Of a DNA stretch of 34,582 nucleotides, positions 1 to 9,786 are shown in pieces. The notes under the pieces are model-generated. The model was given only the letters and a program-made list of their open reading frames with translations, did not search any database and was not told the DNA's origin. This stretch comes from Hydrogenophaga sp. (lineage in GTDB: Bacteria > Pseudomonadota > Gammaproteobacteria > Burkholderiales > Burkholderiaceae_C): positions 1-34,582 of the forward strand of contig JAURYH010000009.1 in the NCBI GenBank assembly GCA_030653975.1, in the 5' to 3' direction. Both the position numbers and the translations under genes were made by a program. Each line of letters starts with the position of its first letter. Positions within the stretch are counted from its first letter, which is position 1.

Positions 1-1
1 A

Positions 2-1708
2 TTCGTGCCCGTCCATGTGCATCTAAAAGATCTGGGACAAATGGTCGCACGGGAAATCGACGCAGCGGGGGGTGTGGCCAAGGAATTTAATACCATCGCA
101 GTGGATGACGGCATTGCCATGGGCCATGGCGGCATGTTGTATTCACTGCCGAGCCGCGAGCTGATTGCCGATTCGGTGGAATACATGGTGAATGCCCATT
201 GTGCGGACGCCATGGTGTGCATTTCCAACTGCGACAAAATTACGCCGGGGATGCTGATGGCCTCCTTGCGCATCAACATTCCCACGGTTTTCGTTTCCGG
301 CGGGCCCATGGAAGCGGGCAAGGTGCAGTGGCACGGCAAGTTCCGCAAAGTCGATCTGATCGACGCCATGATCGAAGCGGGCGACTCAAAAAACAGCGAT
401 GCCGATGTGGCCGACATGGAACGCTCGGCCTGCCCGACTTGCGGCTCGTGCTCTGGCATGTTCACGGCCAATTCGATGAACTGCCTGACCGAAGCGCTGG
501 GCCTGGCGCTGCCGGGCAACGGCACGGTGGTGGCCACGCACGCCGACCGCGAGCAGCTCTTCAAGCGCGCCGGCCGCCTGGCAGTGGAACTGTGTCAGCG
601 CTACTACGAACAGGACGACGCATCGGTGCTGCCGCGCTCGATGGGCTTCAAGGCCTTCGAGAACGCGATCACGCTGGACATCGCCATGGGCGGCTCGACC
701 AACACCATCCTGCACATCCTGGCCATCGCGCAGGAAGCGGGCATCGACTTCACCATGGCCGACATCGACCGCCTCTCGCGCGATGTGCCGCAGCTGTGCA
801 AGGTGGCGCCCAATACCAACAAGTACCACATTGAAGACGTGCACCGCGCCGGTGGCATCATGGCGATCCTGGGTGAGCTGGACCGCGCCGGCAAGCTGCA
901 CACCGACGTGCCCACCATCCACAGCAAGACCATGAAAGACGCGCTGGATGCCTGGGACATCGCGCGTTGCCCGTCGGACGAGGTCAAGACTTTCTACATG
1001 GCGGGTCCAGCCGGCATTCCCACACAGATCGCGTTCAGCCAGGCCACGCGCTGGCCCAGCCTGGACGTCGACCGCGTCGAGGGCTGTATCCGTTCGGGCG
1101 AGCACGCTTTTTCGCAAGAAGGTGGCTTGGCGGTGTTGCATGGCAATATCGCCGTGGATGGCTGCGTGGTCAAGACCGCCGGCGTGGACGAATCGATTCT
1201 GGTGTTCGAAGGTTCTGCCTTTGTGACCGAATCGCAGGACGAGGCCGTGGCCGAGATTCTGGCCGACCACGTGAAGGCGGGCGATGTGGTGATCGTGCGC
1301 TACGAAGGCCCCAAGGGTGGCCCCGGCATGCAGGAGATGCTCTACCCGACCAGCTACATCAAGTCCAAGGGACTGGGCAAAGCCTGCGCGCTGCTGACCG
1401 ATGGCCGCTTCTCGGGCGGCACCTCGGGCCTGTCCATCGGCCACTGCTCGCCCGAAGCCGCGGCGGGCGGCGCGATCGGTCTGGTGCGCAACGGCGACAG
1501 GATCCGCATCGACATCCCCAACCGCAGCATCAACTTGCTGGTGAGCGACGAGGAACTGGCCACGCGCCGCGCCGAGCAAGATGCCAAGGGTTGGAAGCCC
1601 ACGCTGCCGCGCCCACGCAAGGTGTCGGCCGCGCTCAAGGCCTATGCACTGCTGGCCACCTCGGCCGACAAGGGCGCGGTGCGCGACCTGTCCCTGCTCG
1701 GCGACTGA
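2..1708 (+). CDS. ilvD: Dihydroxy-acid dehydratase (5'-truncated by window edge)
   Basis: Converts 2,3-dihydroxy-3-methylbutanoate and the pentanoate homologue to 2-oxo acids in valine/isoleucine synthesis; a cytosolic Fe-S enzyme. The reading frame is already open at base 2, and the first codons (F-V-P-V-H-V-H-L) align with about residue 46 of E. coli IlvD as I remember it, so roughly 45 N-terminal residues lie outside the window. The GTG at base 5 is an internal Val, not a start. Visible signatures are [11 protein letters not shown] (family signature 1 with a cluster cysteine), the [19 protein letters not shown] block, and the C-terminal [16 protein letters not shown] block. The C-terminal end matches E. 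coli ([11 protein letters not shown]). This is the long, E. coli-like IlvD type. lgt follows 51 bp downstream on the same strand. Confidence 0.97.
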   Translation, partial: FVPVHVHLKDLGQMVAREIDAAGGVAKEFNTIAVDDGIAMGHGGMLYSLPSRELIADSVEYMVNAHCADAMVCISNCDKITPGMLMASLRINIPTVFVSGGPMEAGKVQWHGKFRKVDLIDAMIEAGDSKNSDADVADMERSACPTCGSCSGMFTANSMNCLTEALGLALPGNGTVVATHADREQLFKRAGRLAVELCQRYYEQDDASVLPRSMGFKAFENAITLDIAMGGSTNTILHILAIAQEAGIDFTMADIDRLSRDVPQLCKVAPNTNKYHIEDVHRAGGIMAILGELDRAGKLHTDVPTIHSKTMKDALDAWDIARCPSDEVKTFYMAGPAGIPTQIAFSQATRWPSLDVDRVEGCIRSGEHAFSQEGGLAVLHGNIAVDGCVVKTAGVDESILVFEGSAFVTESQDEAVAEILADHVKAGDVVIVRYEGPKGGPGMQEMLYPTSYIKSKGLGKACALLTDGRFSGGTSGLSIGHCSPEAAAGGAIGLVRNGDRIRIDIPNRSINLLVSDEELATRRAEQDAKGWKPTLPRPRKVSAALKAYALLATSADKGAVRDLSLLGD

Positions 1709-1759
1709 TCCTGCGGGGTGGGGCAGGATGGGCATGGCTTGCGTGCACAATCGCAAGCC

Positions 1760-2578
1760 ATGCTGATTCATCCCCAAATTGATCCTGTCGCCCTGCAGTT
1801 GGGCCCGCTGGCCATTCACTGGTATGGGCTGACCTATCTCGCGGCGTTTGGCCTGTTCATGTTGCTGGCCAACGCCCGCCTGAAGCACGAGCCTTTCGCC
1901 TCCATCCAGACGCCCCAGCCCTGGATCCGGCGCGACACCGAGGACATCCTGTTTCTCGGTGTGATGGGCGTGGTGCTCGGTGGGCGCATCGGCTATTGCC
2001 TGTTCTACAAGCCCGCGTACTACCTGTCGCATCCGCTGGAGATTTTTGCGGTCTGGCAAGGCGGCATGAGTTTTCACGGCGGCATGCTGGGGGTGATGGC
2101 TGCCATGGTCTGGTACGCACGCAGTCGCCGTCGACCCTTCATGCAGGTGATGGACTTTGTGGCGCCCTGCGTGCCCACCGGTCTGGCCGCCGGGCGCCTG
2201 GGCAACTTCATCAACGGCGAGTTGTGGGGGCGTGTCGCCGACCCGTCGTTGCCCTGGGGCATGGTGTTCCGTGGTGCGGGCGACCTGCCGCGCCATCCTT
2301 CGCAGGTTTACCAGTTCCTCATGGAGGGTGTGCTGCTCTTCGTGTTGCTGTGGCTGTACGCGCGCAAACCGCGCGCCACGGGTCAGGTTTCTTCGGTTTT
2401 CCTGTTCGGCTACGGTGTGTTCCGTTTCATCGCCGAGTTCTTCCGCGAGCCCGATGCCCATCTGGGGCTGCTCTCGCTGGGCATGAGCATGGGCCAGTGG
2501 CTGTGTGTGCCCATGATCGTGGCTGGGGCGGGGATGTGGTGGTGGTATGGACAGCGCAGCCCGGGAGCACGCGCATGA
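1760..2578 (+). CDS. lgt: Prolipoprotein diacylglyceryl transferase
   Basis: Inner-membrane enzyme that moves diacylglycerol from phosphatidylglycerol onto the lipobox cysteine of prolipoproteins, the first lipoprotein maturation step. The 272-residue protein has the normal family length and several hydrophobic segments. It carries the Lgt signature [14 protein letters not shown] at about residues 145-158 and the N-terminal H-W-Y-G-L-T-Y motif. I chose the ATG at 1760 because the protein then begins M-L-I-H-P-Q-I-D-P, as usual for the family; an in-frame GTG at 1718 would add 14 unlikely residues. The stop overlaps the next start as ATGA, implying translational coupling to the crotonase gene. 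Confidence 0.96.
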   Translation: MLIHPQIDPVALQLGPLAIHWYGLTYLAAFGLFMLLANARLKHEPFASIQTPQPWIRRDTEDILFLGVMGVVLGGRIGYCLFYKPAYYLSHPLEIFAVWQGGMSFHGGMLGVMAAMVWYARSRRRPFMQVMDFVAPCVPTGLAAGRLGNFINGELWGRVADPSLPWGMVFRGAGDLPRHPSQVYQFLMEGVLLFVLLWLYARKPRATGQVSSVFLFGYGVFRFIAEFFREPDAHLGLLSLGMSMGQWLCVPMIVAGAGMWWWYGQRSPGARA

Positions 2579-3348
2579 GCGGGAAGGTTCAGTTGTCGAG
2601 CCAGGGGCTAGTGGCACGGGTCACCCTGTCGCATCCGGGCAAGTTCAACGCGATGTCGCGCGCGATGTGGCGTGAGCTGAAAACGGTGTTCGACCACCTG
2701 CAGCAACGCACCGATCTGCGCTGCGTGATCGTGAGCGGGGAGGGTGGCCACTTCTGTGCGGGCGGTGATATCGCCGAGTATCCGGACTTCCGTTTTGACG
2801 AAGCGGCCCTGCGCGCTTTTCACGAACAGGATGTCTGGGGCGGGCTGGCGGCCATGCTGGCGTGTGACCTGCCCCTCCTGGCTCAGATCGAGGGCAACTG
2901 CATGGGGGCCGGTGTCGAGATTGCGAGTTGCTGTGATATCCGCATCGCAGGACAGGACGCCCGTTTTGGCGCGCCCATTGCGCGTCTCGGATTTCCGATG
3001 GCGCCGCGGGAAGCGCAACTGGTGGCGTGTGAGGTCGGCCTGTCCGCTGCACGATCGATGTTGCTGGAGGCCATGGTCTTCAGTGCCGACGAGATGATGG
3101 CCAGCGGTTTTCTGCGCGCCGTCTTGCCCGGTGCCGATGTGAAGCTGGATGCCCAGGTGCGCGCGCAACGCCTGACCACGCTGGCCCCACAGGCCGCGCG
3201 CCTGAACAAGCAGACGCTGCGCCGCCTGGTGACGTCGACGGCGCCGTTGGCCGACGGGTTCGCGGCCGAAGCCTACGCTTATGCCGACAGCGCCGAACAC
3301 CGCGAGGGCATCAACGCCTTCCTGTCCAAACGCTTGCCCGTCTTCTGA
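2575..3348 (+). CDS. Enoyl-CoA hydratase/isomerase (crotonase) family protein
   Basis: A 257-residue crotonase-fold protein, probably acting on an acyl-CoA thioester in the cytosol. The oxyanion-hole regions are visible ([11 protein letters not shown] and [12 protein letters not shown]). The glutamate equivalent to crotonase Glu144 is present (E115 in GAGVE). The position equivalent to Glu164, 20 residues on (G-x-P-E in classical hydratases), is Ile135 here (GAPI). That argues against a standard hydratase and leaves isomerase, hydrolase, decarboxylase or another crotonase reaction open. The start overlaps the lgt stop (ATGA), and a malonyl-CoA synthetase gene starts 31 bp after its end, so the two acyl-CoA genes probably share a transcript. 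Family membership is firm; the substrate is unknown. Confidence 0.9.
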   Translation: MSGKVQLSSQGLVARVTLSHPGKFNAMSRAMWRELKTVFDHLQQRTDLRCVIVSGEGGHFCAGGDIAEYPDFRFDEAALRAFHEQDVWGGLAAMLACDLPLLAQIEGNCMGAGVEIASCCDIRIAGQDARFGAPIARLGFPMAPREAQLVACEVGLSAARSMLLEAMVFSADEMMASGFLRAVLPGADVKLDAQVRAQRLTTLAPQAARLNKQTLRRLVTSTAPLADGFAAEAYAYADSAEHREGINAFLSKRLPVF

Positions 3349-3379
3349 TTTGAGACCTCTTCGCGCCGTTGTCCAGACC

Positions 3380-4933
3380 ATGAACAACCACAACCTGTTT
3401 GCCGCCCTGCGTGCGGCGTTTCCCAAGGACTTGGATCAGGTCGCGGTTGAAACCGTCGAATCCGGTGGCCCTGGTTTGCGCTACACCTGGCGTGACCTGG
3501 ACCGTGCCTCGGCCATGGTGGCCAACCTGTTGGCCTCGCTCGACTTGCCACAGGGGGCACGCATCGCCGTGCAAGTGGAAAAATCGGTCGAGGCCTTGGT
3601 GCTCTACCTGGCCGTTCTGCGTTCGGGCTGCGTCTTCCTGCCGCTCAACACGGCTTACCAGAGCGCGGAGGTCGCGTACTTCGTGGCCAACGCCGAACCC
3701 GCTGTATTCGTGTGCAGCCCGCGAAACCACGGATGGGTGTCCAAGATTGCCTTCACGGCCGGCACGCGTTACGTCTTCACCCTGGACGACGATCGCAGCG
3801 GCAGTTTGCTCGAACGCGCCGCCCATCACAGTGACCAGCACACCCCTGCCACCAGCGCAGCCGACGACCTGGCTGTGATCATCTACACCAGCGGTACCAC
3901 CGGGCGCAGCAAGGGCGCCATGCTCACGCACGGCAACATGCTGAGCAATGCGCAGGTGTTGCGTGACTACTGGTGCTGGCAGCCCGACGATGTGTTGATC
4001 CATGCCTTGCCGATCTTCCATGTGCATGGTCTGTTTGTTGCCATTCATGGCGCGCTCATCAACGGCAGCCCGATGCTGTGGCTCAACCAATTCGACGCAC
4101 CCAGCGTGGTGTCGCTGCTGCCGCGAGCGACGGTGTTCATGGGCGTGCCCACTCTCTACGTGCGCATGCTCGCCGAGCCCGGCCTCACGCCCGAGCAGGC
4201 CGGTCACATGCGCCTGTTCATCTCCGGTTCGGCACCGCTGTTGATCGAAACCTTCAACACCTGGCAGGCCCGCACCGGGCACACCATCCTGGAGCGCTAC
4301 GGCATGAGCGAAACCGTCATGCTGACGTCCAACCCTTGCGCGGCTGACGCGCGCCACGGCGGGCAGATCGAGCGGCGCGGCGGTACGGTAGGATTTCCGT
4401 TGCCTGGGGTGGAGCTGCGGGTGGTGGATGACGCTGGCGCTGCTGTGGCGGTGGGCGAGGTCGGGAGCATTCAGGTTCGCGGGCCCAATGTCTTCAAGGG
4501 CTACTGGCGCATGCCCGAGAAGACCGCCGAGGAATTCACCGCCGACGGCTTCTTCAAGACCGGTGACGTGGGGCGCATCGATGCTCAAGGCTACGTGACC
4601 ATTGTCGGGCGCAGCAAGGATCTGATCATCAGTGGTGGCTACAACGTCTATCCGGCCGAGATCGAAGGCTTCATCAACAAACTGCCAGGCGTGGCCGAGA
4701 GCGCCGTGGTGGGCGTGCCGCACCCGGACTTCGGCGAGGTGGGTGTGGCCGTGCTGATCGCGCAACCGGGTGCCCAGCTGAACGCCGAACAGGTGCGGGT
4801 CACGCTCAAGGCGCAACTGGCCAACTTCAAGATTCCCAAGCGCTGCTTCGTGGTGAATGAACTGCCCCGCAACACCATGGGCAAGGTTCAGAAGAACCTG
4901 CTGCGCGAGCAATACAAAAGCGAATTTGCCTGA
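3380..4933 (+). CDS. matB: Malonyl-CoA synthetase (acyl-CoA synthetase family)
   Basis: A 517-residue ANL-superfamily enzyme that should activate malonate (or a close dicarboxylate) with ATP and CoA. The phosphate-binding loop YTSGTTGRSKG starts at residue 169. Also present are HALPIFHVHGLF, the RYGMSET motif, KGYWRMPEKT, the TGDVG hinge region, KDLIISGGYNVYPAEIE and a C-terminal PRNTMGKVQKN with the catalytic Lys. These blocks match Rhodopseudomonas MatB closely as I recall it (SVEALVLYLA, PLNTAY, HALPI-HxHGLF), so I prefer malonyl-CoA synthetase over a generic fatty-acyl ligase. The ATG at 3380 gives the typical N-terminus M-N-N-H-N-L-F. It is likely co-transcribed with the upstream crotonase gene and ends before a convergent uspA. 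Confidence 0.88.
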   Translation: MNNHNLFAALRAAFPKDLDQVAVETVESGGPGLRYTWRDLDRASAMVANLLASLDLPQGARIAVQVEKSVEALVLYLAVLRSGCVFLPLNTAYQSAEVAYFVANAEPAVFVCSPRNHGWVSKIAFTAGTRYVFTLDDDRSGSLLERAAHHSDQHTPATSAADDLAVIIYTSGTTGRSKGAMLTHGNMLSNAQVLRDYWCWQPDDVLIHALPIFHVHGLFVAIHGALINGSPMLWLNQFDAPSVVSLLPRATVFMGVPTLYVRMLAEPGLTPEQAGHMRLFISGSAPLLIETFNTWQARTGHTILERYGMSETVMLTSNPCAADARHGGQIERRGGTVGFPLPGVELRVVDDAGAAVAVGEVGSIQVRGPNVFKGYWRMPEKTAEEFTADGFFKTGDVGRIDAQGYVTIVGRSKDLIISGGYNVYPAEIEGFINKLPGVAESAVVGVPHPDFGEVGVAVLIAQPGAQLNAEQVRVTLKAQLANFKIPKRCFVVNELPRNTMGKVQKNLLREQYKSEFA

Positions 4934-4980
4934 AAAATGAAATGCGCTGCGGAAGCTTTTCCGGAGCACGTGACACCAAG

Positions 4981-5060
4981 CCAGAACGCGGCGGAGCCGG
5001 CTTGGCCGGGCCGCTCGCGTTGCCCCTGGGGGGCGACGCCGAAGGCGGCGCGGGGATCCC
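4981..5060. repeat. GC-rich intergenic palindromic element between convergent genes
   Basis: The 154 bp between matB (+) and uspA (-) holds a very GC-rich block with a hairpin at 5033-5051: 8-nt arms GCGACGCC and GGCGGCGC with one A/G mismatch and a GAA loop. Just before it lies CCCCTGGGG. I remember similar blocks in many Comamonadaceae intergenic regions, suggesting a dispersed REP-like element. No second copy is visible in the window, so the repeat status is inference. It may also end transcription of the convergent pair, but it has no T-tract. Confidence 0.45.
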
Positions 5061-5087
5061 AGTATCTGCGACGCGGGGGGGCGCCCG

Positions 5088-5531
5088 TTACCTCAACACG
5101 AGCACAGGCGTGTGCGAGTGCGTCAGCACCTGCTGGGTCTCGCTGCCCAGCAACAGGCGCTTGAGGCCTCGACGACCATGCGATGCCATTACGATCAGGT
5201 CGCATTTGTTGCGTTTGGCCGCAGCGATGATGGCTTCGGCAATCAAATCGGATTTCACGGTGATTGGCTTGACCTTCACTTCGCGGAGCTGTCCCGCCGA
5301 CTTCACGGCGTTGACCGCCTCCATGGCCTCGTCCTGCCACTGCTTTTCGATGCGGGCCACTTCCGCCGCGGCCAGCGCCACCCCCCCCTCAAAATAGGTC
5401 TGTGGATAGCGTGGCACTACCTTGAGTGCCACCACTTCGGCTCCCGTGATATCGGCCAGATTGATGGCGTGTTCGACGGCCATTTGCGACAGTTTGGAAC
5501 CGTCGGTTGCCACGAGGATGCGCTTGTACAT
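5088..5531 (-). CDS. Universal stress protein, UspA family
   Basis: A cytosolic 147-residue single-domain Usp with typical family length. It begins M-Y-K-R-I-L-V-A-T-D-G-S, the first beta strand with the adenine-binding Asp. The nucleotide-binding motif near the C-terminus reads ASHG-x9-GS: the first Gly of G-x2-G-x9-G-S/T is Ala, a common ATP-binding variant. I chose the ATG at 5531; an in-frame TTG four codons earlier lacks family support. The gene diverges from ccoI, and the shared 93-bp intergenic region contains an FNR box. Usp genes under Anr/FNR control are known in Pseudomonas, so oxygen-limitation control is plausible here. Confidence 0.93.
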   Translation of the reverse strand: MYKRILVATDGSKLSQMAVEHAINLADITGAEVVALKVVPRYPQTYFEGGVALAAAEVARIEKQWQDEAMEAVNAVKSAGQLREVKVKPITVKSDLIAEAIIAAAKRNKCDLIVMASHGRRGLKRLLLGSETQQVLTHSHTPVLVLR

Positions 5532-5594
5532 GGTTTTCTCCAATGAAATTGTTGTTGGACAGACAATAGGCTAACAAAGACCGCCCTGGAGTGG

Positions 5595-5608
5595 TTGACT
5601 TAAATCAA
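5595..5608. promoter_or_regulatory. FNR box between uspA and ccoI
   Basis: TTGACTTAAATCAA matches the FNR/Anr consensus TTGAT-N4-ATCAA at nine of ten positions. Its centre is 5601.5. Placing a class II promoter (-41.5) on the + strand puts the start point at 5643, with TACCCT at 5631-5636 in the -10 position (T1, A2 and T6 match). On the - strand, TATTGT at 5568-5563 could serve uspA with a box centre near -45.5. The box may serve either gene or both. Confidence 0.88.
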
Positions 5609-5624
5609 GCGCCAGGAGCCCCAG

Positions 5625-8081
5625 TTGAATTACCCTTATCGCATGAACGAGGCCGTCACCGCGCCCCCGGTGGGGTCATCGCTTGGGCGTTCCTTGCCCG
5701 GCGATCTCGCGGCCCCTGGCCGCGTCGAGCAGATGGGTGAGGGCGCGGCTGTTCCCAGCCTGTTTGGTGCGCACCGAGGTCCGCTCACCGTCACCGACAA
5801 CTTCGCTGTTCTGGATGACCCGGTCGAGCAGCAGGATTTCACCCAGTTTTCCGAAATCGATGGCCGCCAGGTGGCGGAGTCGGTGCTGATGGTGCAGGGC
5901 ATGTACTGCGCAGCCTGTGCCGACACGGTCGAATGTGCTTTGCAGGATCTGCCTGGTGTGCAGCTTGCCCGGGTGCATGCCGCCACAAGGCGCCTGACGG
6001 TGCGCTGGGATCCGACCCAGACCCGCATGTCCAGCCTGGCGCAAGTGGTCGGTGAGACCGGTTACCGGTTGCTGCCGATGCAACAGGCCTTATCGATCAG
6101 CGAACGCCTGCGCGAAACCCGTCGTGCGCTGTGGCGCCTCTTTGTCGCCGGCTTCTGTGCCATGCAGGTCATGATGTACGCATGGCCGGCTTACGTGGCC
6201 ACGCCCGGTGAGATCCCTCCCGATATCGACCAGCTGCTGCGCTGGGCCAGTTGGGTGCTGTGCCTGCCGGTGGTGTTTTTCGCCAGTGGTCCGTTTTTCA
6301 GCAGCGCCTGGCGCGACCTCAAGCGAGGGCGGGTGGGCATGGACACGCCCGTGTCCATCGGCATTCTGGTGACCTTCATCGCGAGTTCGGCCTCCACATT
6401 CGATCCGACCGGCCCCTGGGGCCATGAAGTCTGGTTTGACTCGTTGACCATGTTTGTGTTTTTCCTGTTGGGTGGACGCTACCTGGAGCTCAAGGCGCGT
6501 GATCGCACGGCCGGTGCCCTCGACAGCCTCATGAATCGCTTGCCCGAGGTGTGTGAGCGACGGAAGCCGGACGGTGGCTTTGAATCGGTGTCGGTCCGAC
6601 GACTGGTTGTTGGTGACGTGGTGCGTGTTCAGGCGGGCCAGGCGTTTCCGGGCGACGGCGAGGTGCGCAGCGAGTCCGCCACCGTGGACGAAGCCCTGCT
6701 CACCGGCGAGTCGCACCCCATCGTGCGCACCCGAGGGCAAGCCGTGGTTGCGGGCAGTTTCAACCTGGGCGGTCCCGTGCTGGTGGCCGTTAAGCGACTG
6801 GGGCGCGATACCCGGTTTGCCCAGATCGTTGCGCTGATGGAAAAAGCGTCCACAGAAAAGCCGCGGCTGGCGGTTCTCGCCGACCGCATTGCGGCGCCGT
6901 TTCTCGTACTGGTGCTGCTGGCGGCGGCCTTCGCGGGCTGGTACTGGTGGCAGATCGATCACAGCAAGGCGCTGGCGGTGGCGGTGGCGGTGTTGATCGT
7001 CACTTGTCCGTGTGCGCTCTCACTGGCGACGCCGGCCGCCATGCTCACGGCGGCCGGCGCGCTGGCCCGTCGCGGCATTCTGGTCCGCCGGTTGCAGGCC
7101 TTTGAGTCACTGGCTGGGATCAACACCGTGATCTTTGACAAGACAGGGACACTCACCCATGACCAGTTGAAGCTTCAGGCTGTGCGCACCAGGGACGGCG
7201 TGGATCCGGCCCACGTGCTGTTGCTGGCTGCTTCGCTGGCACAGGGCTCGCTGCACCCCGTATCACGGGCGCTGGTCCAGGCGCAGTTCGATGCGGCAGG
7301 TGCAGACCACGTGCCCGTCAGCTTCACGGACATGCAGGAGATGGCGGGTCAGGGCATGCAGGCGAAACTGTCGGACGGAGGGCCACTGCGGCTGGGATCG
7401 GCCGCATTTTGTGGCGTAAACCGTGGGGCGACCGACGAAATGGACGGTGCGCCTCTGGCCCATCTGGCTGACGGCCAGGGATGGCTGGCCACTTTCGAGT
7501 TGCAGGAAGGTTTGCGTGAGGACGCCCAGGCCGCCGTATCCGCTTTGCGCGAACTGGGCATCCAGACCTGGCTGCTGTCCGGGGACCGTGAAGCCGCCGC
7601 ACGCCAGGTCGGGCAGGTGGTGGGCGTGGACCATGTCATCGCCGGCGCCACGCCAGAACAGAAGTTGGCCGAGGTGGTGAACCTGCAGTCCCGAGGCCAC
7701 CGCCTGGCGATGGTAGGTGATGGCTTGAACGATGGACCGGTGCTGGCGCGAGCCGACACCTCGTTCGCTCTGGGGCATGCGGCCCCCCTGGCTCAGGCCC
7801 AGTCGGACTATGTGATCCAGGGTGGCGAGGTCATGGACGTGGTCTTGACGCTGAAGCTGGCCAGGTCCACGATGCACATCGTGCGCCAGAACCTGATATG
7901 GGCCGCGCTCTACAACGCGGTCAGCATCCCGATGGCCCTGATCGGCTGGATGCCGCCATGGCTGGCCGGGTTGGGTATGGCGGGCAGTTCTCTGCTGGTC
8001 ATTGGCAACGCGTTGCGGCTGACGACCCATATTCCTGTCCGATCCTCGGATACCCAGTCCGGTATGGGGTGGCCGGCGTAA
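5625..8081 (+). CDS. ccoI: Copper-transporting P1B-type ATPase for cbb3 oxidase assembly (CcoI)
   Basis: Inner-membrane copper pump needed to supply Cu for the CcoN active site. The 818-residue protein has an N-terminal extension of about 85 residues. A heavy-metal-associated domain follows with GMYCAACAD (C95, C98). Then come membrane helices, the actuator TGES, the CPC metal site (C461-P-C463), the phosphorylation motif D505-K-T-G-T, the SLHP motif of P1B pumps, GDGLND near 700, and two final helices. The TTG at 5625 has a good Shine-Dalgarno (AGGAG, 5614-5618, 6-nt gap). The next in-frame ATG (5643) has none but coincides with the predicted FNR-dependent transcription start. ccoS and ccoNOQP follow, which supports CcoI over a generic copper-export ATPase. 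Confidence 0.92.
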   Translation: MNYPYRMNEAVTAPPVGSSLGRSLPGDLAAPGRVEQMGEGAAVPSLFGAHRGPLTVTDNFAVLDDPVEQQDFTQFSEIDGRQVAESVLMVQGMYCAACADTVECALQDLPGVQLARVHAATRRLTVRWDPTQTRMSSLAQVVGETGYRLLPMQQALSISERLRETRRALWRLFVAGFCAMQVMMYAWPAYVATPGEIPPDIDQLLRWASWVLCLPVVFFASGPFFSSAWRDLKRGRVGMDTPVSIGILVTFIASSASTFDPTGPWGHEVWFDSLTMFVFFLLGGRYLELKARDRTAGALDSLMNRLPEVCERRKPDGGFESVSVRRLVVGDVVRVQAGQAFPGDGEVRSESATVDEALLTGESHPIVRTRGQAVVAGSFNLGGPVLVAVKRLGRDTRFAQIVALMEKASTEKPRLAVLADRIAAPFLVLVLLAAAFAGWYWWQIDHSKALAVAVAVLIVTCPCALSLATPAAMLTAAGALARRGILVRRLQAFESLAGINTVIFDKTGTLTHDQLKLQAVRTRDGVDPAHVLLLAASLAQGSLHPVSRALVQAQFDAAGADHVPVSFTDMQEMAGQGMQAKLSDGGPLRLGSAAFCGVNRGATDEMDGAPLAHLADGQGWLATFELQEGLREDAQAAVSALRELGIQTWLLSGDREAAARQVGQVVGVDHVIAGATPEQKLAEVVNLQSRGHRLAMVGDGLNDGPVLARADTSFALGHAAPLAQAQSDYVIQGGEVMDVVLTLKLARSTMHIVRQNLIWAALYNAVSIPMALIGWMPPWLAGLGMAGSSLLVIGNALRLTTHIPVRSSDTQSGMGWPA

Positions 8082-8124
8082 GATCGCGCTTGTTTTCGAA
8101 TCCAGGTTTCCAGAGGTATTCACC

Positions 8125-8262
8125 ATGGACGTTTTGTATTTGCTGGTTCCGCTTTCCGTGGTTCTGGTCTTCGCCATCATCGGCATTTTCTGGTGGGCGC
8201 TCCACGCGGGGCAATTTGACAACATCGAGCGAGAAGGCGAGCGCATTCTCCGAGGTGATTGA
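8125..8262 (+). CDS. ccoS: cbb3-type oxidase assembly protein CcoS
   Basis: A 45-residue single-pass membrane protein: one hydrophobic helix (about residues 4-26, starting M-D-V-L-Y-L-L-V-P) ending in F-W-W-A, then a short polar tail ([13 protein letters not shown]). The FWW-A-x3-GQFD-(D/N)-x-E pattern is typical of CcoS/FixS, which is needed for cofactor insertion into the oxidase. It lies 43 bp after ccoI. Its TGA stop (8260-8262) is inside the FNR box of ccoN, so coding and regulatory sequence overlap. It is short enough to be missed by automated calls. Confidence 0.93.
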   Translation: MDVLYLLVPLSVVLVFAIIGIFWWALHAGQFDNIEREGERILRGD

Positions 8263-8272
8263 CTTAAGTCAA
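8259..8272 (+). promoter_or_regulatory. FNR box of ccoN
   Basis: TTGACTTAAGTCAA is a perfect 14-bp dyad and a near-consensus FNR site. Its centre (8265.5) predicts a class II start at 8307, with GACACT (8295-8300) at the -10 position (A2, A4 and T6 match). That leaves a 23-nt leader containing a strong Shine-Dalgarno GAGGAG (8318-8323), 6 nt before the ccoN ATG. The box overlaps the ccoS stop codon. Confidence 0.92.
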
Positions 8273-8329
8273 GGCGGCTGGCAGGGTGCCTGTAGACACT
8301 CGCCAAGTGACATTTTTGAGGAGTTCTGT

Positions 8330-9775
8330 ATGTCCGTGACAACAAAGGCCAGCCAACCGGCGGTCTACAACGATAGTGTGGTCCGCGGGTTTGCCGTCAT
8401 GTCCGTGATCTACGGCGTGGTGGGCATGCTGGTGGGTGTAATCATCGCGGCCCAGTTGACCTGGCCCGAGCTCAATATGGGCATTGAATGGCTGACCTAT
8501 GGTCGCCTGCGTCCGCTGCACACCAACGCGGTGATTTTTGCGTTTGGTGGATCGGTGCTGTTTGCAACCAGCTACTACGTGGTTCAACGAACCTGCCACA
8601 CCGCCTTGTTCTCGAACAAGCTGGCATGGCTGACGTTCTGGGGCTGGAATGCGGTGATCGTCTCGGCGGTGATTACCTTGCCCATGGGTCTGACCCAGAG
8701 CAAGGAATACGCTGAGCTGATCTGGCCGATCGACTTGCTGATCACGGTGGTCTGGGTGTCCTATGCCATCGTGTTCTTCGGCACGGTCGGCATCCGCAAG
8801 GTCAAGCACATCTACGTGGCCAACTGGTTCTTTGGTGCCTACATCATCACCATTGCCCTGCTGCACATCTTCAACAACCTGGCCATCCCGACCAGCGCCA
8901 CGCACTCCTACTCGGCCTACGCCGGTGTGCAGGATGCCATGGTGCAATGGTGGTACGGTCACAATGCTGTGGGCTTCTTCCTGACGGCGGCCTTCCTGGG
9001 CATGATGTATTACTTCATCCCCAAGCAGGCCGAGCGCCCGGTTTACTCCTACCGCCTGTCCATCGTCCACTTCTGGGCGCTGATCTTCACCTACATGTGG
9101 GCAGGTCCTCACCACCTGCACTACACCGCGCTGCCTGACTGGACGCAATCGGTTGGCATGGTGTTCTCCCTGATCCTGCTGGCTCCCAGCTGGGGTGGCA
9201 TGATCAACGGCATCATGACCCTGTCGGGCGCCTGGCACAAACTGCGTGACGACCCCATCCTGCGTTTCCTGATCGTGTCCCTGTCGTTCTACGGCATGTC
9301 CACTTTCGAAGGCCCGATGATGTCGATCAAGACCGTCAACGCGCTGAGCCACTACACCGACTGGACCGTGGGCCACGTGCACTCCGGTGCTCTGGGCTGG
9401 GTGGGTCTTGTGTCCATGGGTTCGCTGTACTACCTGATCCCGCGCCTGTTTGGCCAGAAGAAGATGTACTCGGTGCCCGCCATTGAGCTGCACTTCTGGG
9501 TGGCCACCATCGGCATCGTGCTGTACATCGCCGCGATGTGGATTGCCGGCGTGATGCAAGGTCTGATGTGGCGCTCGGTCAATCCCGATGGCAGCCTGAC
9601 CTATACCTTCGTCGAGTCAGTGAAAGCCACCTTCCCGTTCTATGTGATCCGTCTGCTGGGTGGTTTGCTGTACCTCGGTGGCATGCTGGTCATGCTCTGG
9701 AACGTCATCATGACGATGCGCCAGGGCCGTGTTGTGGACGTGCCTGTCCTCGCCGTCAACCCTGCACACGCCTGA
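8330..9775 (+). CDS. ccoN: Cytochrome cbb3 oxidase catalytic subunit I
   Basis: The catalytic haem-copper subunit (haem b, haem b3-CuB), reducing O2 at high affinity in the inner membrane. The 481-residue, about 12-helix protein has normal length. Conserved histidine-bearing helices are visible: [46 protein letters not shown] and THE-like [17 protein letters not shown]. The ATG at 8330 is set by GAGGAG at 8318-8323 and gives the usual M-S-V-T-T-K start. Transcription should begin at the FNR box just upstream. ccoO follows after 11 bp. Confidence 0.98.
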   Translation: MSVTTKASQPAVYNDSVVRGFAVMSVIYGVVGMLVGVIIAAQLTWPELNMGIEWLTYGRLRPLHTNAVIFAFGGSVLFATSYYVVQRTCHTALFSNKLAWLTFWGWNAVIVSAVITLPMGLTQSKEYAELIWPIDLLITVVWVSYAIVFFGTVGIRKVKHIYVANWFFGAYIITIALLHIFNNLAIPTSATHSYSAYAGVQDAMVQWWYGHNAVGFFLTAAFLGMMYYFIPKQAERPVYSYRLSIVHFWALIFTYMWAGPHHLHYTALPDWTQSVGMVFSLILLAPSWGGMINGIMTLSGAWHKLRDDPILRFLIVSLSFYGMSTFEGPMMSIKTVNALSHYTDWTVGHVHSGALGWVGLVSMGSLYYLIPRLFGQKKMYSVPAIELHFWVATIGIVLYIAAMWIAGVMQGLMWRSVNPDGSLTYTFVESVKATFPFYVIRLLGGLLYLGGMLVMLWNVIMTMRQGRVVDVPVLAVNPAHA

Positions 9776-9786
9776 GGAGTAAAAAC

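Noticed and set aside
386..2617. Very long open frame (about 743 codons) on the - strand opposite ilvD and lgt
   Set aside because: It is antisense to two unmistakable genes, is rich in His/Arg/Gln as GC-rich antisense frames are, and matches no family.
3311..4969. Long - strand frame opposite matB
   Set aside because: A codon-bias shadow of a clear ANL enzyme gene; His/Arg-rich and without recognisable motifs.
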